Assembly: GCA_900758375.1 (NCBI GenBank)
Contig: CAAERJ010000023.1
Location: 1 to 61,883, forward strand
Length of the DNA: 61,883 nucleotides
Origin: an uncultured Collinsella sp.
GTDB taxonomy: Bacteria > Actinomycetota > Coriobacteriia > Coriobacteriales > Coriobacteriaceae
Direction: 5' to 3'
Shown: positions 42,178 to 51,951 of the stretch, in pieces
Layout of the letters: each line of letters begins with the position of its first letter
Numbering within the stretch: the first letter of the stretch is position 1
The notes under the pieces: generated by a model
What the model saw: the letters and a program-made list of their open reading frames with translations, nothing else
Databases searched by the model: none
What the model was told of the DNA's origin: nothing
Made by a program: the position numbers and the translations under genes

Positions 42178-42969
42178 ATGATCCTGTACTTTAGCGCGAC
42201 AGGGAACAGCGAGCATGTGGCGCGTCGCATTGCGGCGGCGACAAGCGACAAAGTTATGTCGATTGAGCGCTTTGATGCCGAGATCCTTCACCTTGCTGTG
42301 ATGGAAGGCCCCTGTCGGCTGGGGTTTGTCGCCCCGGTATACGCCTGGGGCTTGCCGACGCCAATGATCGAGTTTTTGAAGACTGTCGACCTATCGGTTG
42401 CTGCCGGCACAAAGGGCGGCGAGCGCCCCTATACGTTCTATGTCTCGACATATGGTTCGACGACCGGGCAATCGGCCAAGTTCGCCCGCGATCTGCTACA
42501 CGAGCGTGGGCTCGAGTTAGATGCGGCGATGAGCGTCAAGATGCCCGATACCTGGACGCCTGTTTTCGACCTGTCTGACCCTCAAAAGGTTGAGGGTATC
42601 AATAGGGCTGCCGAGGCGCAGATTGATGCCGTGATCGAGGCGGTGCGGGCGCGCCGCACGGGCAACATGATGCGCCATCGCGTGCCTCTGTTTGCATCGT
42701 GCGCGTATCACGCAATTGGGCTGCCGCGCATGCAACAGACGAGCAAGTTTGCTGTCGATGCCGATCGCTGCATCGGCTGCGGCCTGTGTGCCAAGCGCTG
42801 CCCCATGGCGGCGATTGAGATGCGAGACGGCCTTCCCGTCTGGACAAAGCCGGAGTGCGCAGCCTGCCTTCGTTGCCTGCACTGTTGTCCCAAATTTGCC
42901 ATCTCGCGCGGTAAGCGCACGGCCTTCCACGGCCAGTACAGACATCCCAAGCCAGGTGTGAGGATGTAG
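42178..42969 (+). CDS. EFR1-family flavodoxin/ferredoxin fusion
   Basis: 263 residues. The N-terminal flavodoxin domain begins MILYFSATGNSEHVARRIAA and includes VAPVYAWGLPTPMIEFLKTV. The C-terminus carries two 4Fe-4S ferredoxin motifs: CIGCGLCAKRCPMAAIE and CAACLRCLHCCPKFAI. Such EFR1 proteins shuttle electrons in anaerobes. ATG 42178 is seven bases after AGGGG. It is 35 bases after the ClC gene on the same strand. Confidence 0.92.
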   Translation: MILYFSATGNSEHVARRIAAATSDKVMSIERFDAEILHLAVMEGPCRLGFVAPVYAWGLPTPMIEFLKTVDLSVAAGTKGGERPYTFYVSTYGSTTGQSAKFARDLLHERGLELDAAMSVKMPDTWTPVFDLSDPQKVEGINRAAEAQIDAVIEAVRARRTGNMMRHRVPLFASCAYHAIGLPRMQQTSKFAVDADRCIGCGLCAKRCPMAAIEMRDGLPVWTKPECAACLRCLHCCPKFAISRGKRTAFHGQYRHPKPGVRM

Positions 42970-42984
42970 CGGCTGCTGGCCGCG

Positions 42985-43860
42985 CTATTTCCAAATTGCG
43001 AGCGCGGCGGTGCCCAGGACGATGAGGGCGAGACCGATGGCGCTGCGTCGTGAGAGTTTTTCGTTGAATGCCAGGCGCGCAAATAGTACCGATACGACAA
43101 TCGATAGTTTGTCGATCTGCACCACGACACTCACCCGGCCTGCAGCGATGGCATAGTAATAGAGCAGCCACGATGCTCCGGTCGCGATGCCCGATGTTGC
43201 GAGAAATGTGAGTTCGCGCCGGTCAGCGTGCGTGACCTGCTCCAGTTTTCCCTTGGCTGCCACGATTGCCCATGCCATAACCAGTACCACACAGGTACGG
43301 ATTGCCGTGGCCAGGTTGGACTCGACGCCTTCGATGCCAACCTTGGCAAGGATGGACGTGAGCGCCGCGAACACGGCGGCACCGAGGGCGTAAGCGAGCC
43401 AGGTCCGGTCTTGCTGCTGCTCGGGTCCGGCGGACTGCTTCTTCTCGATCATTAAAAATGTGCCGAGGGTGATGACAGCGGTTCCCACGAGCTTAACCGC
43501 AAGGTTGCTCGTCTCGCCAAAAAGCACGATGGCGATCAGTGCAGCGAGTACGGTGCTCATCTTGTCGACCGGTACGACCTTATTGACGTCTTCGATGCCC
43601 AACGCCTTAAAGTAACAGATCCACGAAGCACCGGTAGCGAGTCCCGAGAGGACGAGAAAGAGCCAGGATCTGGGTTCGATGCTGCCAATGGTTCCAATGG
43701 ATCCAGAAATGCCCGCCATTGCCCAGGCGAAAACGAGCACCACGCAGGTGCGAATGGCCGTCGCGACATCGGAGTCGGTCTGCTTGATGCCGCATTTGGC
43801 CAAGATGGATGTGATGCCGGCAAAGAATGCTGACGCAAATGCTGTGACGACCCACGACAC
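42985..43860 (-). CDS. EamA/DMT-family transporter
   Basis: 291 residues, ten predicted membrane helices as two EamA repeats: AGITSILAKCGIKQTDSDVA in the first and ALTSILAKVGIEGVESNLAT in the second, both followed by AIRTCVVLV. The internal repeat is unusually well conserved. GTG 43860 is the start, ten bases after GGGAGG. Exports metabolites or drugs; substrate not predictable. Converges with EFR1. Confidence 0.9.
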   Translation of the reverse strand: MSWVVTAFASAFFAGITSILAKCGIKQTDSDVATAIRTCVVLVFAWAMAGISGSIGTIGSIEPRSWLFLVLSGLATGASWICYFKALGIEDVNKVVPVDKMSTVLAALIAIVLFGETSNLAVKLVGTAVITLGTFLMIEKKQSAGPEQQQDRTWLAYALGAAVFAALTSILAKVGIEGVESNLATAIRTCVVLVMAWAIVAAKGKLEQVTHADRRELTFLATSGIATGASWLLYYYAIAAGRVSVVVQIDKLSIVVSVLFARLAFNEKLSRRSAIGLALIVLGTAALAIWK

Positions 43861-43999
43861 GGGTGAAATGCCTCCCCAAAGAACGACCGAGCCAGATTTA
43901 CGGCGCTCGTCCGATGATACCGTCCCGCCATGAAGCTTTGATATCGCTGTGGTGAGACAGGGGCCATAGTTCGAGAGGGCATTTGGTTAAGGCTCGAAT

Positions 44000-44181
44000 C
44001 GAAGGTGAATGGTTTTCCGCGAAGTGAACGAGTAAATCTGGACCCCTGGAACATGCACACTTTTTTCGAACAAAACTGCAGGATTCTTAGACAAAAACCG
44101 CAGGAATTGAGTCCTTAAAAATGTCGATGCTACAGGGCACTGTTTTTACTCGTTCACTTCTCGGAAAAGTATTCACCTTCG
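44000..44181 (+). repeat. 182-bp inverted-repeat element, copy C
   Basis: The arms 44000-44031 and 44150-44181 are complementary over 32 bases with three mismatches. The central AAACTGCAGGATT and AAACCGCAGGAATT pair matches copy B in orientation and spacing. It fills most of the 450-base gap 43861-44310 between two leftward genes; no other feature is seen there. Confidence 0.85.
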
Positions 44182-44310
44182 ATATGCTGACGGTGTCTTT
44201 TTGGTTGCCAAGAACTAGACGGCCTGCCGTGAAGGGCGGTGGTGACGCTATGCCGCCTCGTTTCATTGAAAAAATAAGCGGGGTACCACCTAAGCTTTTT
44301 TAGCCGTCGA

Positions 44311-45009
44311 TTACAGATCGCGTGCTCGATAAACCTTGGTGCTGACGGTGTAGCTGATTGCACATAGCGCGAGGGCAAGTGTGGCGATGCCTGCGCACAG
44401 ACAGCCAAGGACGGCGGGATCGGGATTTGCCCCGGCAATCGACATGAGCCAGTTGCTGATGGGGTTGGAGGAGCTCAACGTGGCAATGGCAAGGCACCAG
44501 AGCAGGGCAAGCAGGCCGACGGATAGGCGCAGCGCCTCCATGTGTCCAAATCGGAAGAACAGCGGCTGTGCCAAAAACACCATCATGAGGGAGATGAGCA
44601 TCGATGCTGCCGAGGCTATAGCGATCTCAAAGACCGTCTGTCCCGTCGAGGGGATGCCCACGCTGTTGAATAGCGGGATGGAGACGATGCTCAGAAGCGC
44701 GGCGGCGCACGTCATGACAGCCGAGAAGACAATAACGCTCAGGTAGCGTGCGCAAATAATGTCTTTGCGCGAGAAGGGCAGCGTTGCCCGATAACGCTCC
44801 CAGCCATTTTGATTGTCGAAGCCGGCCAGCGAGCTCATGACCATGATGGGCGACATGGCGCTGACCGCGCAGGCGCCGGCGCTCATGCCGGAATCGCCAT
44901 CCGACGCGTTGGCAAGGGTCAACACAACGAAGATGAACAGGCTGACGCCCGCGATGCTTGGGATAAGCGTGCGAACGATGGCGAGCTCGGACATAAAGGC
45001 GCGTTTCAT
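44311..45009 (-). CDS. ABC-2-type permease
   Basis: 232 residues with six membrane helices. The cytosolic segment GFDNQNGWERYRATLPFSRK and DIICARYL is characteristic of the ABC-2 permease group found in GntR-controlled small transporters. It overlaps the ATPase gene by 4 bases, so the two are translated together. The exported compound is unknown. Confidence 0.9.
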   Translation of the reverse strand: MKRAFMSELAIVRTLIPSIAGVSLFIFVVLTLANASDGDSGMSAGACAVSAMSPIMVMSSLAGFDNQNGWERYRATLPFSRKDIICARYLSVIVFSAVMTCAAALLSIVSIPLFNSVGIPSTGQTVFEIAIASAASMLISLMMVFLAQPLFFRFGHMEALRLSVGLLALLWCLAIATLSSSNPISNWLMSIAGANPDPAVLGCLCAGIATLALALCAISYTVSTKVYRARDL

Positions 45010-45887
45010 TTCGAAGCTCCTTTCAGCATGAGGCGAAGATAGTCATCAATGGTTGCCCGATCGCAGGGAATCTCGGGGAAGGCCTCGAGCGTATCGCGAC
45101 GGTTGGGCACGAGCACGTCCACGCTGTAGGCATGGCGGGCGGCACGGGCGCCTTCGACGCAAGCCATAAGCTCGGCGGCCTGTGCTTGGGTACAGTGGGC
45201 GATGCCAGCGCGGTCGGTAATATCCTCGCGCGGCAGGTCAAAAATAATCGAGCCATTATCGATGCAGATGACGCGATCAGCGGCGCGATCGAGGTCGGAT
45301 GTAATGTGGCTCGAGAGCAGCACGCTGTGCTGGCCGTCGGCGACAAAGGCAAGCAGCTCATCAAGCAGCTCCTCGCGTGCCATGGGATCGAGGCCCGCGG
45401 TGGCTTCGTCCAAAACGAGCAGTTTGGCCTTGTGGCTGAGCGCGCAGGCAAGCTGCAGCTTCATGCCCATGCCGCGGGAGAGGTCCTTGACCTTTGCCTT
45501 GGGATCGAGGCCAAATCGGTCGATGAGGCTGGAGAAGGTGTCGTGGCTCCAGGTGGGGTATGCCGGGCTTACGAGTGCCTCAACTTCGGTCACCTTGAGT
45601 GTGGAAGGGAAGGGGCATGTGTCCAGCACGAGGCCGACACGAGTGCGCAGGCAACGCTGCGTTTCATCGGGCGCGTCGGCGCCACAGCGCTGCCCAAACA
45701 GGTGCACCTCGCCGGCATCGAGCTTTATAAGCCCGAGCGCGGCTCGAATCGTCGTGGTTTTGCCGGCGCCGTTTGCGCCCACAAAGCCAACAATCTGGCC
45801 GGGTTCCACGGCAAGCGTGACGTCGCGCAGCGAAAAGCGGTCGCTCACACGGCGTGAGATACCTTTGAGTTCTAAAAGGTTTTGCAT
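45006..45887 (-). CDS. ABC transporter ATPase
   Basis: 293 residues. Walker A GANGAGKTTTI, signature LSRGMGMKLQLA (an LSxG variant), Walker B LLVLDEATAGLD and switch His in VLLSSHITSDL. It is the BcrA/YhaQ-type ATPase that pairs with ABC-2 permeases. ATG 45887 follows GAAAGG by nine bases; the frame is open far upstream across the regulator gene, but that is not translated product. It lies 23 bases after the GntR gene, forming a regulator/ATPase/permease operon. Confidence 0.93.
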   Translation of the reverse strand: MQNLLELKGISRRVSDRFSLRDVTLAVEPGQIVGFVGANGAGKTTTIRAALGLIKLDAGEVHLFGQRCGADAPDETQRCLRTRVGLVLDTCPFPSTLKVTEVEALVSPAYPTWSHDTFSSLIDRFGLDPKAKVKDLSRGMGMKLQLACALSHKAKLLVLDEATAGLDPMAREELLDELLAFVADGQHSVLLSSHITSDLDRAADRVICIDNGSIIFDLPREDITDRAGIAHCTQAQAAELMACVEGARAARHAYSVDVLVPNRRDTLEAFPEIPCDRATIDDYLRLMLKGASK

Positions 45888-45910
45888 GGCATAGCCTTTC
45901 TTGCAGATGG

Positions 45911-46291
45911 CTACTGCATAGTTTCGGGGGCTACCAGGTCGAGCATCTCGTGCAGCTTGTCGCGCGTGAGGCCCAGGGTTTCGGCTTGGCTCGCCGCTTT
46001 CGCAAGTAGCTCTTCGATATGGCAGAGCTGGTTTTCGCGCAAGAGTTCCTGGTTGCCCTCGGCGACAAAGCAGCCCTTGCCCTGCACGGTGCAGATAAAC
46101 CCGAGTTGCTCTAGGTCGGCGTAGGCGCGCTTGGTGGTGATGACACTCACGCCAAGATCGCTCGCGAGTGCGCGGATGCTGGGGAGTTTGGCTCCCGCAG
46201 CGAGTGTGCCCGAAAGGATCTGAGCTTTGACCTGCGAGGCTATTTGCTCGTAGATGGGCTTGTCGCTCGAATTGGATAGGATGATGTCCAC
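45911..46291 (-). CDS. GntR-family (YtrA-type) regulator
   Basis: 126 residues. The GntR helix-turn-helix reads QIASQVKAQILSGTLAAGAK, LPSIRALASDLGVSVITTKR, followed by GKGCFVAE. A short helical tail of about 45 residues is typical of the YtrA subgroup, which controls small ABC exporters induced by wall-active antibiotics. GTG 46291 has AAGGAG five bases ahead. It leads the three-gene operon and faces a YtrA-like inverted repeat at 46319-46352. Confidence 0.93.
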   Translation of the reverse strand: MDIILSNSSDKPIYEQIASQVKAQILSGTLAAGAKLPSIRALASDLGVSVITTKRAYADLEQLGFICTVQGKGCFVAEGNQELLRENQLCHIEELLAKAASQAETLGLTRDKLHEMLDLVAPETMQ

Positions 46292-46318
46292 AGCGGCTCC
46301 TTAGCTGTTGGGCTACAC

Positions 46319-46352
46319 GTGTATATAACCGGTAAGCACAGTATATATACAC
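46319..46352 (-). promoter_or_regulatory. Candidate GntR/YtrA operator
   Basis: gtgtatata (46319-46327) and tatatacac (46344-46352) are perfect 9-bp inverted repeats separated by 16 bases, 28 bases before the GntR start. YtrA-type operators share this GTGTAT...ATACAC layout. Confidence 0.7.
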
Positions 46353-46401
46353 TATGCACAGTTACGCAAGAGGCAAATGGGGATTGTCCGTTCGTTCATC
46401 C

Positions 46402-46699
46402 ATCTCAATCTGTAACATCTGGAACCGATTTGGACGGCTACCTGTTACAGATTGAGATTTTGCTGGCGGGCCCCACCTGTTTGTCTAAATCTGTAACAAC
46501 TGGAGAAGATTTTGGCTGGTAGATGTTATAGATCGAGACATTGGCCACCCGTCTACCCTTATATCTCAATCTGTAACAGATGGACCCGTTTTGAGTGGCT
46601 AGATGTTACAGATCGAGATCTTTCTGGGACGTCCACCTGTTTGTCTAAATCTGTAACAGGTAGAGGTTCAAAAACCGTCTAGATGTTACAGATCGAGAC
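46402..46699. repeat. Four-unit tandem array of 57-nt hairpins
   Basis: Units at 46402-46458, 46483-46539, 46563-46619 and 46643-46699 are each exactly 57 nt and start 81, 80 and 80 bases apart. Each has a 16-base left arm ending CTGTAACA and a right arm starting TGTTA(C/T)AG. Units 1 and 3 begin ATCTCAAT, units 2 and 4 GTCTAAAT, so the array is two copies of a 160-base pair. Inner loops differ freely while arms and lengths are kept. It lies in the gap 46292-46842 between divergent GntR and prfC genes. Confidence 0.85.
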
Positions 46700-46842
46700 G
46701 AACTGCTGCGGAGTGCCGCCATCGACTGCTACCTAGGCCCCAACTGATGAATTTGTCCTGATAGGTGCCCTGCTGCAGCATTTCGCGGCTACAATAGTGC
46801 GGTTACAACGACGTAATGCACTCAATGCAAGAAAGGATCCGC

Positions 46843-48456
<1,614 letters not shown>

Positions 48457-48556
48457 CGCATCGGCGCGGTGGCCCTGCGGGGCTGCCGCGCTGTTTGCTT
48501 GCCTGATGCCGTGTGAGCGGCTATCATACCCACCGTCGTCTCAAGACCGGGACGTC

Positions 48557-48593
48557 CGAGCAGTTCGGGTCCGATATCCTGCTCGTTAAACCT
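48557..48593 (+). promoter_or_regulatory. Possible preQ1-like pseudoknot leader
   Basis: A 7-bp perfect stem cgagcag (48557-48563) / ctgctcg (48579-48585) has a loop with GGGT (48567-48570) that can pair with ACCT (48590-48593) in the A-rich tail just before AAAGGAG. This H-type pseudoknot beside the ribosome site, ahead of a VUT/YhhQ-type gene, recalls preQ1 riboswitches, but the known consensus is not clearly met. Confidence 0.35.
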
Positions 48594-48612
48594 AAAACCA
48601 AAGGAGTACATA

Positions 48613-49335
48613 ATGATCAAGAAGGTCATGGAGGACTACAAGGTCCTGTTGCGGAGCATTCCCGCGGCAACGGTTTCGCTGTTTTTCGTGAGTGTCATCA
48701 TGATGAACCTGCTGGCCAACAAAGAGCTCATCAGCCTGCCGTATCTGGCACTCGATTGCGGCTTTGTGGTGAGCTGGGTCTCGTTTTTGTGCCAGGACAT
48801 GATCTGCAAGCGCTTTGGCGCCAAGGCATCCATCAAAATCTCTATCCTCGCGCTGCTGGTCAACCTGGCCGTGAGCCTGTGCTTTTGGGCATGCTCGCTC
48901 ACGCCCGGCATGTGGGGCGCCTACTACGACACGGGCATGATCGAGGTCAACACTGCCCTTAACGCCACCATCGGTGGCACCTGGTACGTGGTGCTGGGCT
49001 CTTCGCTGGCAATGCTCGTTTCTGCCGTGGTTAACTCCACGCTCAACCAGTCGCTTGGCCGTATGCTCAAAAAGAATAACTTTGCGAGCTTTGCCTTCCG
49101 CTCCTATGTGTCCACGGGCGTTGGCCAGTTTATCGACAACCTGGTCTTTGCCATTGTGGTGAGTCACACGTTCTTTGGCTGGACCTGGGTGCAGGTTCTT
49201 ATGTGCTCGCTGACCGGCGCTGTCGCCGAGCTGCTGTGTGAGGTCTTCCTGAGCCCCGTGGGCTACAAGGTCGTGCGCGGCTGGGAGCGCGAGAATGTGG
49301 GTTCCGAGTACCTCGAGCGCCACGCAACCGCCTAA
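48613..49335 (+). CDS. VUT-family (YhhQ-type) transporter
   Basis: 240 residues with about six membrane helices and the family's VSVIMMNLLANKELISLPYL, then GFVVSWVSFLCQDMICKRFG. GQFIDNLVFAIV matches the QxxD segment of queuosine-precursor transporters. It likely imports preQ0/preQ1-like bases or another small molecule. AAAGGAG precedes the ATG. The SDR gene follows after 9 bases, so they are co-transcribed. Confidence 0.88.
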   Translation: MIKKVMEDYKVLLRSIPAATVSLFFVSVIMMNLLANKELISLPYLALDCGFVVSWVSFLCQDMICKRFGAKASIKISILALLVNLAVSLCFWACSLTPGMWGAYYDTGMIEVNTALNATIGGTWYVVLGSSLAMLVSAVVNSTLNQSLGRMLKKNNFASFAFRSYVSTGVGQFIDNLVFAIVVSHTFFGWTWVQVLMCSLTGAVAELLCEVFLSPVGYKVVRGWERENVGSEYLERHATA

Positions 49336-49344
49336 GGAGCAAGT

Positions 49345-50025
49345 ATGCGGGTTTTGATCACGGGCGCTTCGGGCGGTATCGGAGCCGCGTGCGTGCAGCG
49401 CTTTTTGGACGAGGGCCACGAGGTCGTGGGCTTTGATCTTTTGCCGGCGGCGATCAAACACGAGCGCTACCGCCATCTGATTGTTGATGTCCGCGAGCCT
49501 GACTCGTTTCCAGGTGACCTTGAACCCCAGGTGATCGTGAACGTTGCCGGTACGCAGGATTCGGCCGACGACATCGCCGCCAACCTGTGTGGCACCATCA
49601 ACGTGACCGAGCGCTATGCCTTTGTGGGGGAGGGGCTTGCCGCCAAGCCGGCGCCGGCTATCAAATCCGTGGTCAATGTGGGGTCGGCGAGTGGGCATAC
49701 GGGATCGGAGTTTCCCGCCTATGCCGCCAGCAAGGGCGGCGTTATCGCCTACACCAAGAACCTTGCAAACCGTCTGGCGCCGCAGGCCATCGCCAACAGT
49801 GTGGACCCGGGTGGCGTTATCACGCCGCTCAACCGTTGCGTGATGGAAGACGAACATCTGTGGAACCAGATTATGGAGCTCACGCCGCTTAGGCGCTGGG
49901 CCACTGCCCAAGAGATTGCCGAGTGGATCTACTTTGTGGGCGTGACCAACCGGTTTATGACCGGGCAGAGCCTGCTGATCGATGGCGGCGAGGCCGGCCG
50001 CACACAATTTATTTGGCCCGAATAG
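49345..50025 (+). CDS. Short-chain dehydrogenase/reductase
   Basis: 226 residues. A classical SDR with the nucleotide motif TGASGGIG (6-13), NVAG, catalytic Ser in NVGSASG and YAASK for the Tyr-Lys pair. The C-terminal FMTGQSLLIDGGEA is typical of 3-oxoacyl-ACP-reductase-like SDRs, though its residue count is on the short side. The link to the VUT transporter does not reveal a pathway. Confidence 0.92.
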   Translation: MRVLITGASGGIGAACVQRFLDEGHEVVGFDLLPAAIKHERYRHLIVDVREPDSFPGDLEPQVIVNVAGTQDSADDIAANLCGTINVTERYAFVGEGLAAKPAPAIKSVVNVGSASGHTGSEFPAYAASKGGVIAYTKNLANRLAPQAIANSVDPGGVITPLNRCVMEDEHLWNQIMELTPLRRWATAQEIAEWIYFVGVTNRFMTGQSLLIDGGEAGRTQFIWPE

Positions 50026-50029
50026 GAAA

Positions 50030-50063
50030 AGCGCCCGATGGGAAGCCGTCGGGCGCTATTTTT
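50030..50063 (+). terminator. Rho-independent terminator
   Basis: agcgcccga (50030-50038) pairs exactly with tcgggcgct (50049-50057), followed by ATTTTTG. It ends the VUT/SDR operon and faces the convergent ung gene. Confidence 0.9.
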
Positions 50064-50076
50064 GATGTATCGGTTT

Positions 50077-50802
50077 TTAGCCGAGGCAAGTCCAGTTGAC
50101 GGGGGTCGAGCCGTGCTGTTCGAGTAGCCGATTGGCAGCAGAGAAGGGGCGCGACCCCATAAAGGCAGGGAGTTCTGCCGTGGCACGGTTGGCCGAAAGC
50201 GGCGAGGGGTGCGTGGATGCCAGGCAGAACTTGCCGGTTGCCTTGCCCGCACCGATCGCGGCGAGCTTGCCTTCGACCATCTGCTGGGCAAAGCGGCCCC
50301 ATGCCAAAAAGACTACCGGTTGGGGCAGCTGGCAGCAGCGTTCGATAATGTAGTTGGTGAGCGTGCTCCAGCCCAGCTTGGCGTGCGAGTTCGCGGCATG
50401 CTCGCGCACGGTGAGCGTGGTGTTGAGGAGCAGGACGCCCTGCTGTGCCCATGGGGTTAGGTCTCCCGTGGCGGGAATGGGGCAGCCCAGATCGGCTTTG
50501 AGTTCCTTATAGATGTTGCGCAGGCTCGGCGGCAACTTGGTTTGCGTCGCGGGGACCGAGAACGACAGCCCCATGGCCTGGTTGGGTCCGTGATAGGGGT
50601 CTTGACCCAAGATGACAACCTTGACCTGGTCGGCCGGCGTGTAGGCGAGGGCATTGAGGATGTCGTCTTGTGCCGGGTAGATAGTCTGCTCGGCACGCAA
50701 AAGGGCGATGCGCTCGAGCAGCTGGTTCGTAGTGTCACGTATCAGCTGTGGCGCATCGCCCAACCAAGTTGCTATGTTGCGGTCGCGAGTTGCGGTGTCC
50801 AT
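50077..50802 (-). CDS. ung: Uracil-DNA glycosylase
   Basis: 241 residues. Removes uracil from DNA for base-excision repair. The catalytic water-activating Asp is D68 in ILGQDPYHGPNQA; LLLNTTLTVR and STHPSPLSANR (catalytic His, DNA intercalation loop) are conserved, and LAWGRFAQ matches the family. Normal length for family 1 UDG. The start ATG is preceded by AAAGGAGC. Single gene, convergent with the SDR. Confidence 0.97.
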   Translation of the reverse strand: MDTATRDRNIATWLGDAPQLIRDTTNQLLERIALLRAEQTIYPAQDDILNALAYTPADQVKVVILGQDPYHGPNQAMGLSFSVPATQTKLPPSLRNIYKELKADLGCPIPATGDLTPWAQQGVLLLNTTLTVREHAANSHAKLGWSTLTNYIIERCCQLPQPVVFLAWGRFAQQMVEGKLAAIGAGKATGKFCLASTHPSPLSANRATAELPAFMGSRPFSAANRLLEQHGSTPVNWTCLG

Positions 50803-50890
50803 GGGGCTCCTTTATGGCAGATACTCTGTTGGCATCTATTGTAAAGGCGCACCGGTTGCCTTTATGCCACGGCTGTATGAAGAGTGGGGT

Positions 50891-51793
50891 CTACGCGACG
50901 TGCTCGGGCGCTCCTGCCATGCGAGCTTGTCCATGTGCGCGGAGGCGCGGAAGCTCGACGGTTGCCACCATGACGCCGGTTAGGATGAGGGCGGCGCCAA
51001 AGAAGGCGATGGGGCTCAGGACCTCGCCAACCAGGAAGAACGAAAAGACAGCGGAGCAGACCGGCTCAAGCGAGAAGGCGAAGCCGGTGGTCTCGGCGGG
51101 CACGTGGGGCTGCACGAGCGTCTGGGTGATAAAGCCGTAGGCAGAGCAGATGAGTGCGAGCGCGACGACGACCACGATCTCGCTGGGCGTACTGGGAAGT
51201 GTGAAACCGCCAAAGACGCATGCGGCGATACCCGAGAACAAGCCGCCGAAGCCCAGCTGCCAAACGCCCAGAGCCAGCGGGTCGATATCTTCGACAAAGC
51301 GCTTCGCCACAATGATATGGCCGGCATAGACAAAGGCGGAGAGCAGCATGATGAGCGCGCCTGGGTTCAGGCTGGTGAAGTCGGCGCCCGAGAGCAGCAA
51401 CATACCGCAGGTGACGATGGCGGTGCCGACGAGCACTTTGCGTTCGGGGGCGCGGCGCAGCAGGGCGGCGTTGGCAAACGGCACGATCACGACCGTCAGG
51501 CTCTGCAAAAAGCCGGCAGTGGAGGCAGAAGTGAGGCTAGAGCCCAAGCACATGCAGGTGAGCTCGGTTGCCATAATGGCGCCGATGATGGCGGCACGGA
51601 CCATAAGGTCGCGGTTGATGCGGAAAGCGCGCTTGTGGAAGAGCAAAAGGCAGGCCACAAAGGCGATGATGCAGCGCAGCGCAACGATGCTCGTGGCGTT
51701 CATGCTGTCCATGCCGATCTTCATGAGGGGGTACGAAAAGCCCCATGCGACGGGAACGGAAAATGAGAGCGCGATTGCTTTTTTGCGATCCAT
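50891..51793 (-). CDS. EamA/DMT-family transporter
   Basis: 300 residues with ten membrane helices in two EamA repeats (SVPVAWGFSYPLMKIGMDSM in the first). A central GFLQSLTVVIVPFANAALLR and the second-half LEPVCSAVFSFFLVGE are the usual conserved segments. AAAAGGAG precedes ATG 51793. Divergent from the LysR gene at 51952, which likely controls it. Exports metabolites; identity unknown. Confidence 0.92.
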   Translation of the reverse strand: MDRKKAIALSFSVPVAWGFSYPLMKIGMDSMNATSIVALRCIIAFVACLLLFHKRAFRINRDLMVRAAIIGAIMATELTCMCLGSSLTSASTAGFLQSLTVVIVPFANAALLRRAPERKVLVGTAIVTCGMLLLSGADFTSLNPGALIMLLSAFVYAGHIIVAKRFVEDIDPLALGVWQLGFGGLFSGIAACVFGGFTLPSTPSEIVVVVALALICSAYGFITQTLVQPHVPAETTGFAFSLEPVCSAVFSFFLVGEVLSPIAFFGAALILTGVMVATVELPRLRAHGQARMAGAPEHVA

Positions 51794-51951
51794 GGGACTC
51801 CTTTTGTTACAGAACGGTTTCGTAAAAAGGATTCTGCTCCCAGATGTGGATGTAGTAAAGCGAATGTATCTTCAGTATGATTAAGAAATACTAATGTTGG
51901 CAGAAAAAGCCCTGGCAAAACGTTTTACAGCTACATCGATGTGGAGGCACG

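Noticed and set aside
45888..46352. N-terminal extension of the ABC ATPase in the same frame
   Set aside because: It runs through the GntR gene in another frame; the ATPase domain starts properly at 45887 with its own ribosome site.
46402..46699. CRISPR-like array
   Set aside because: The repeated parts are inverted arms within each unit, the unit is 80 bases with related loops, and no cas genes are near.
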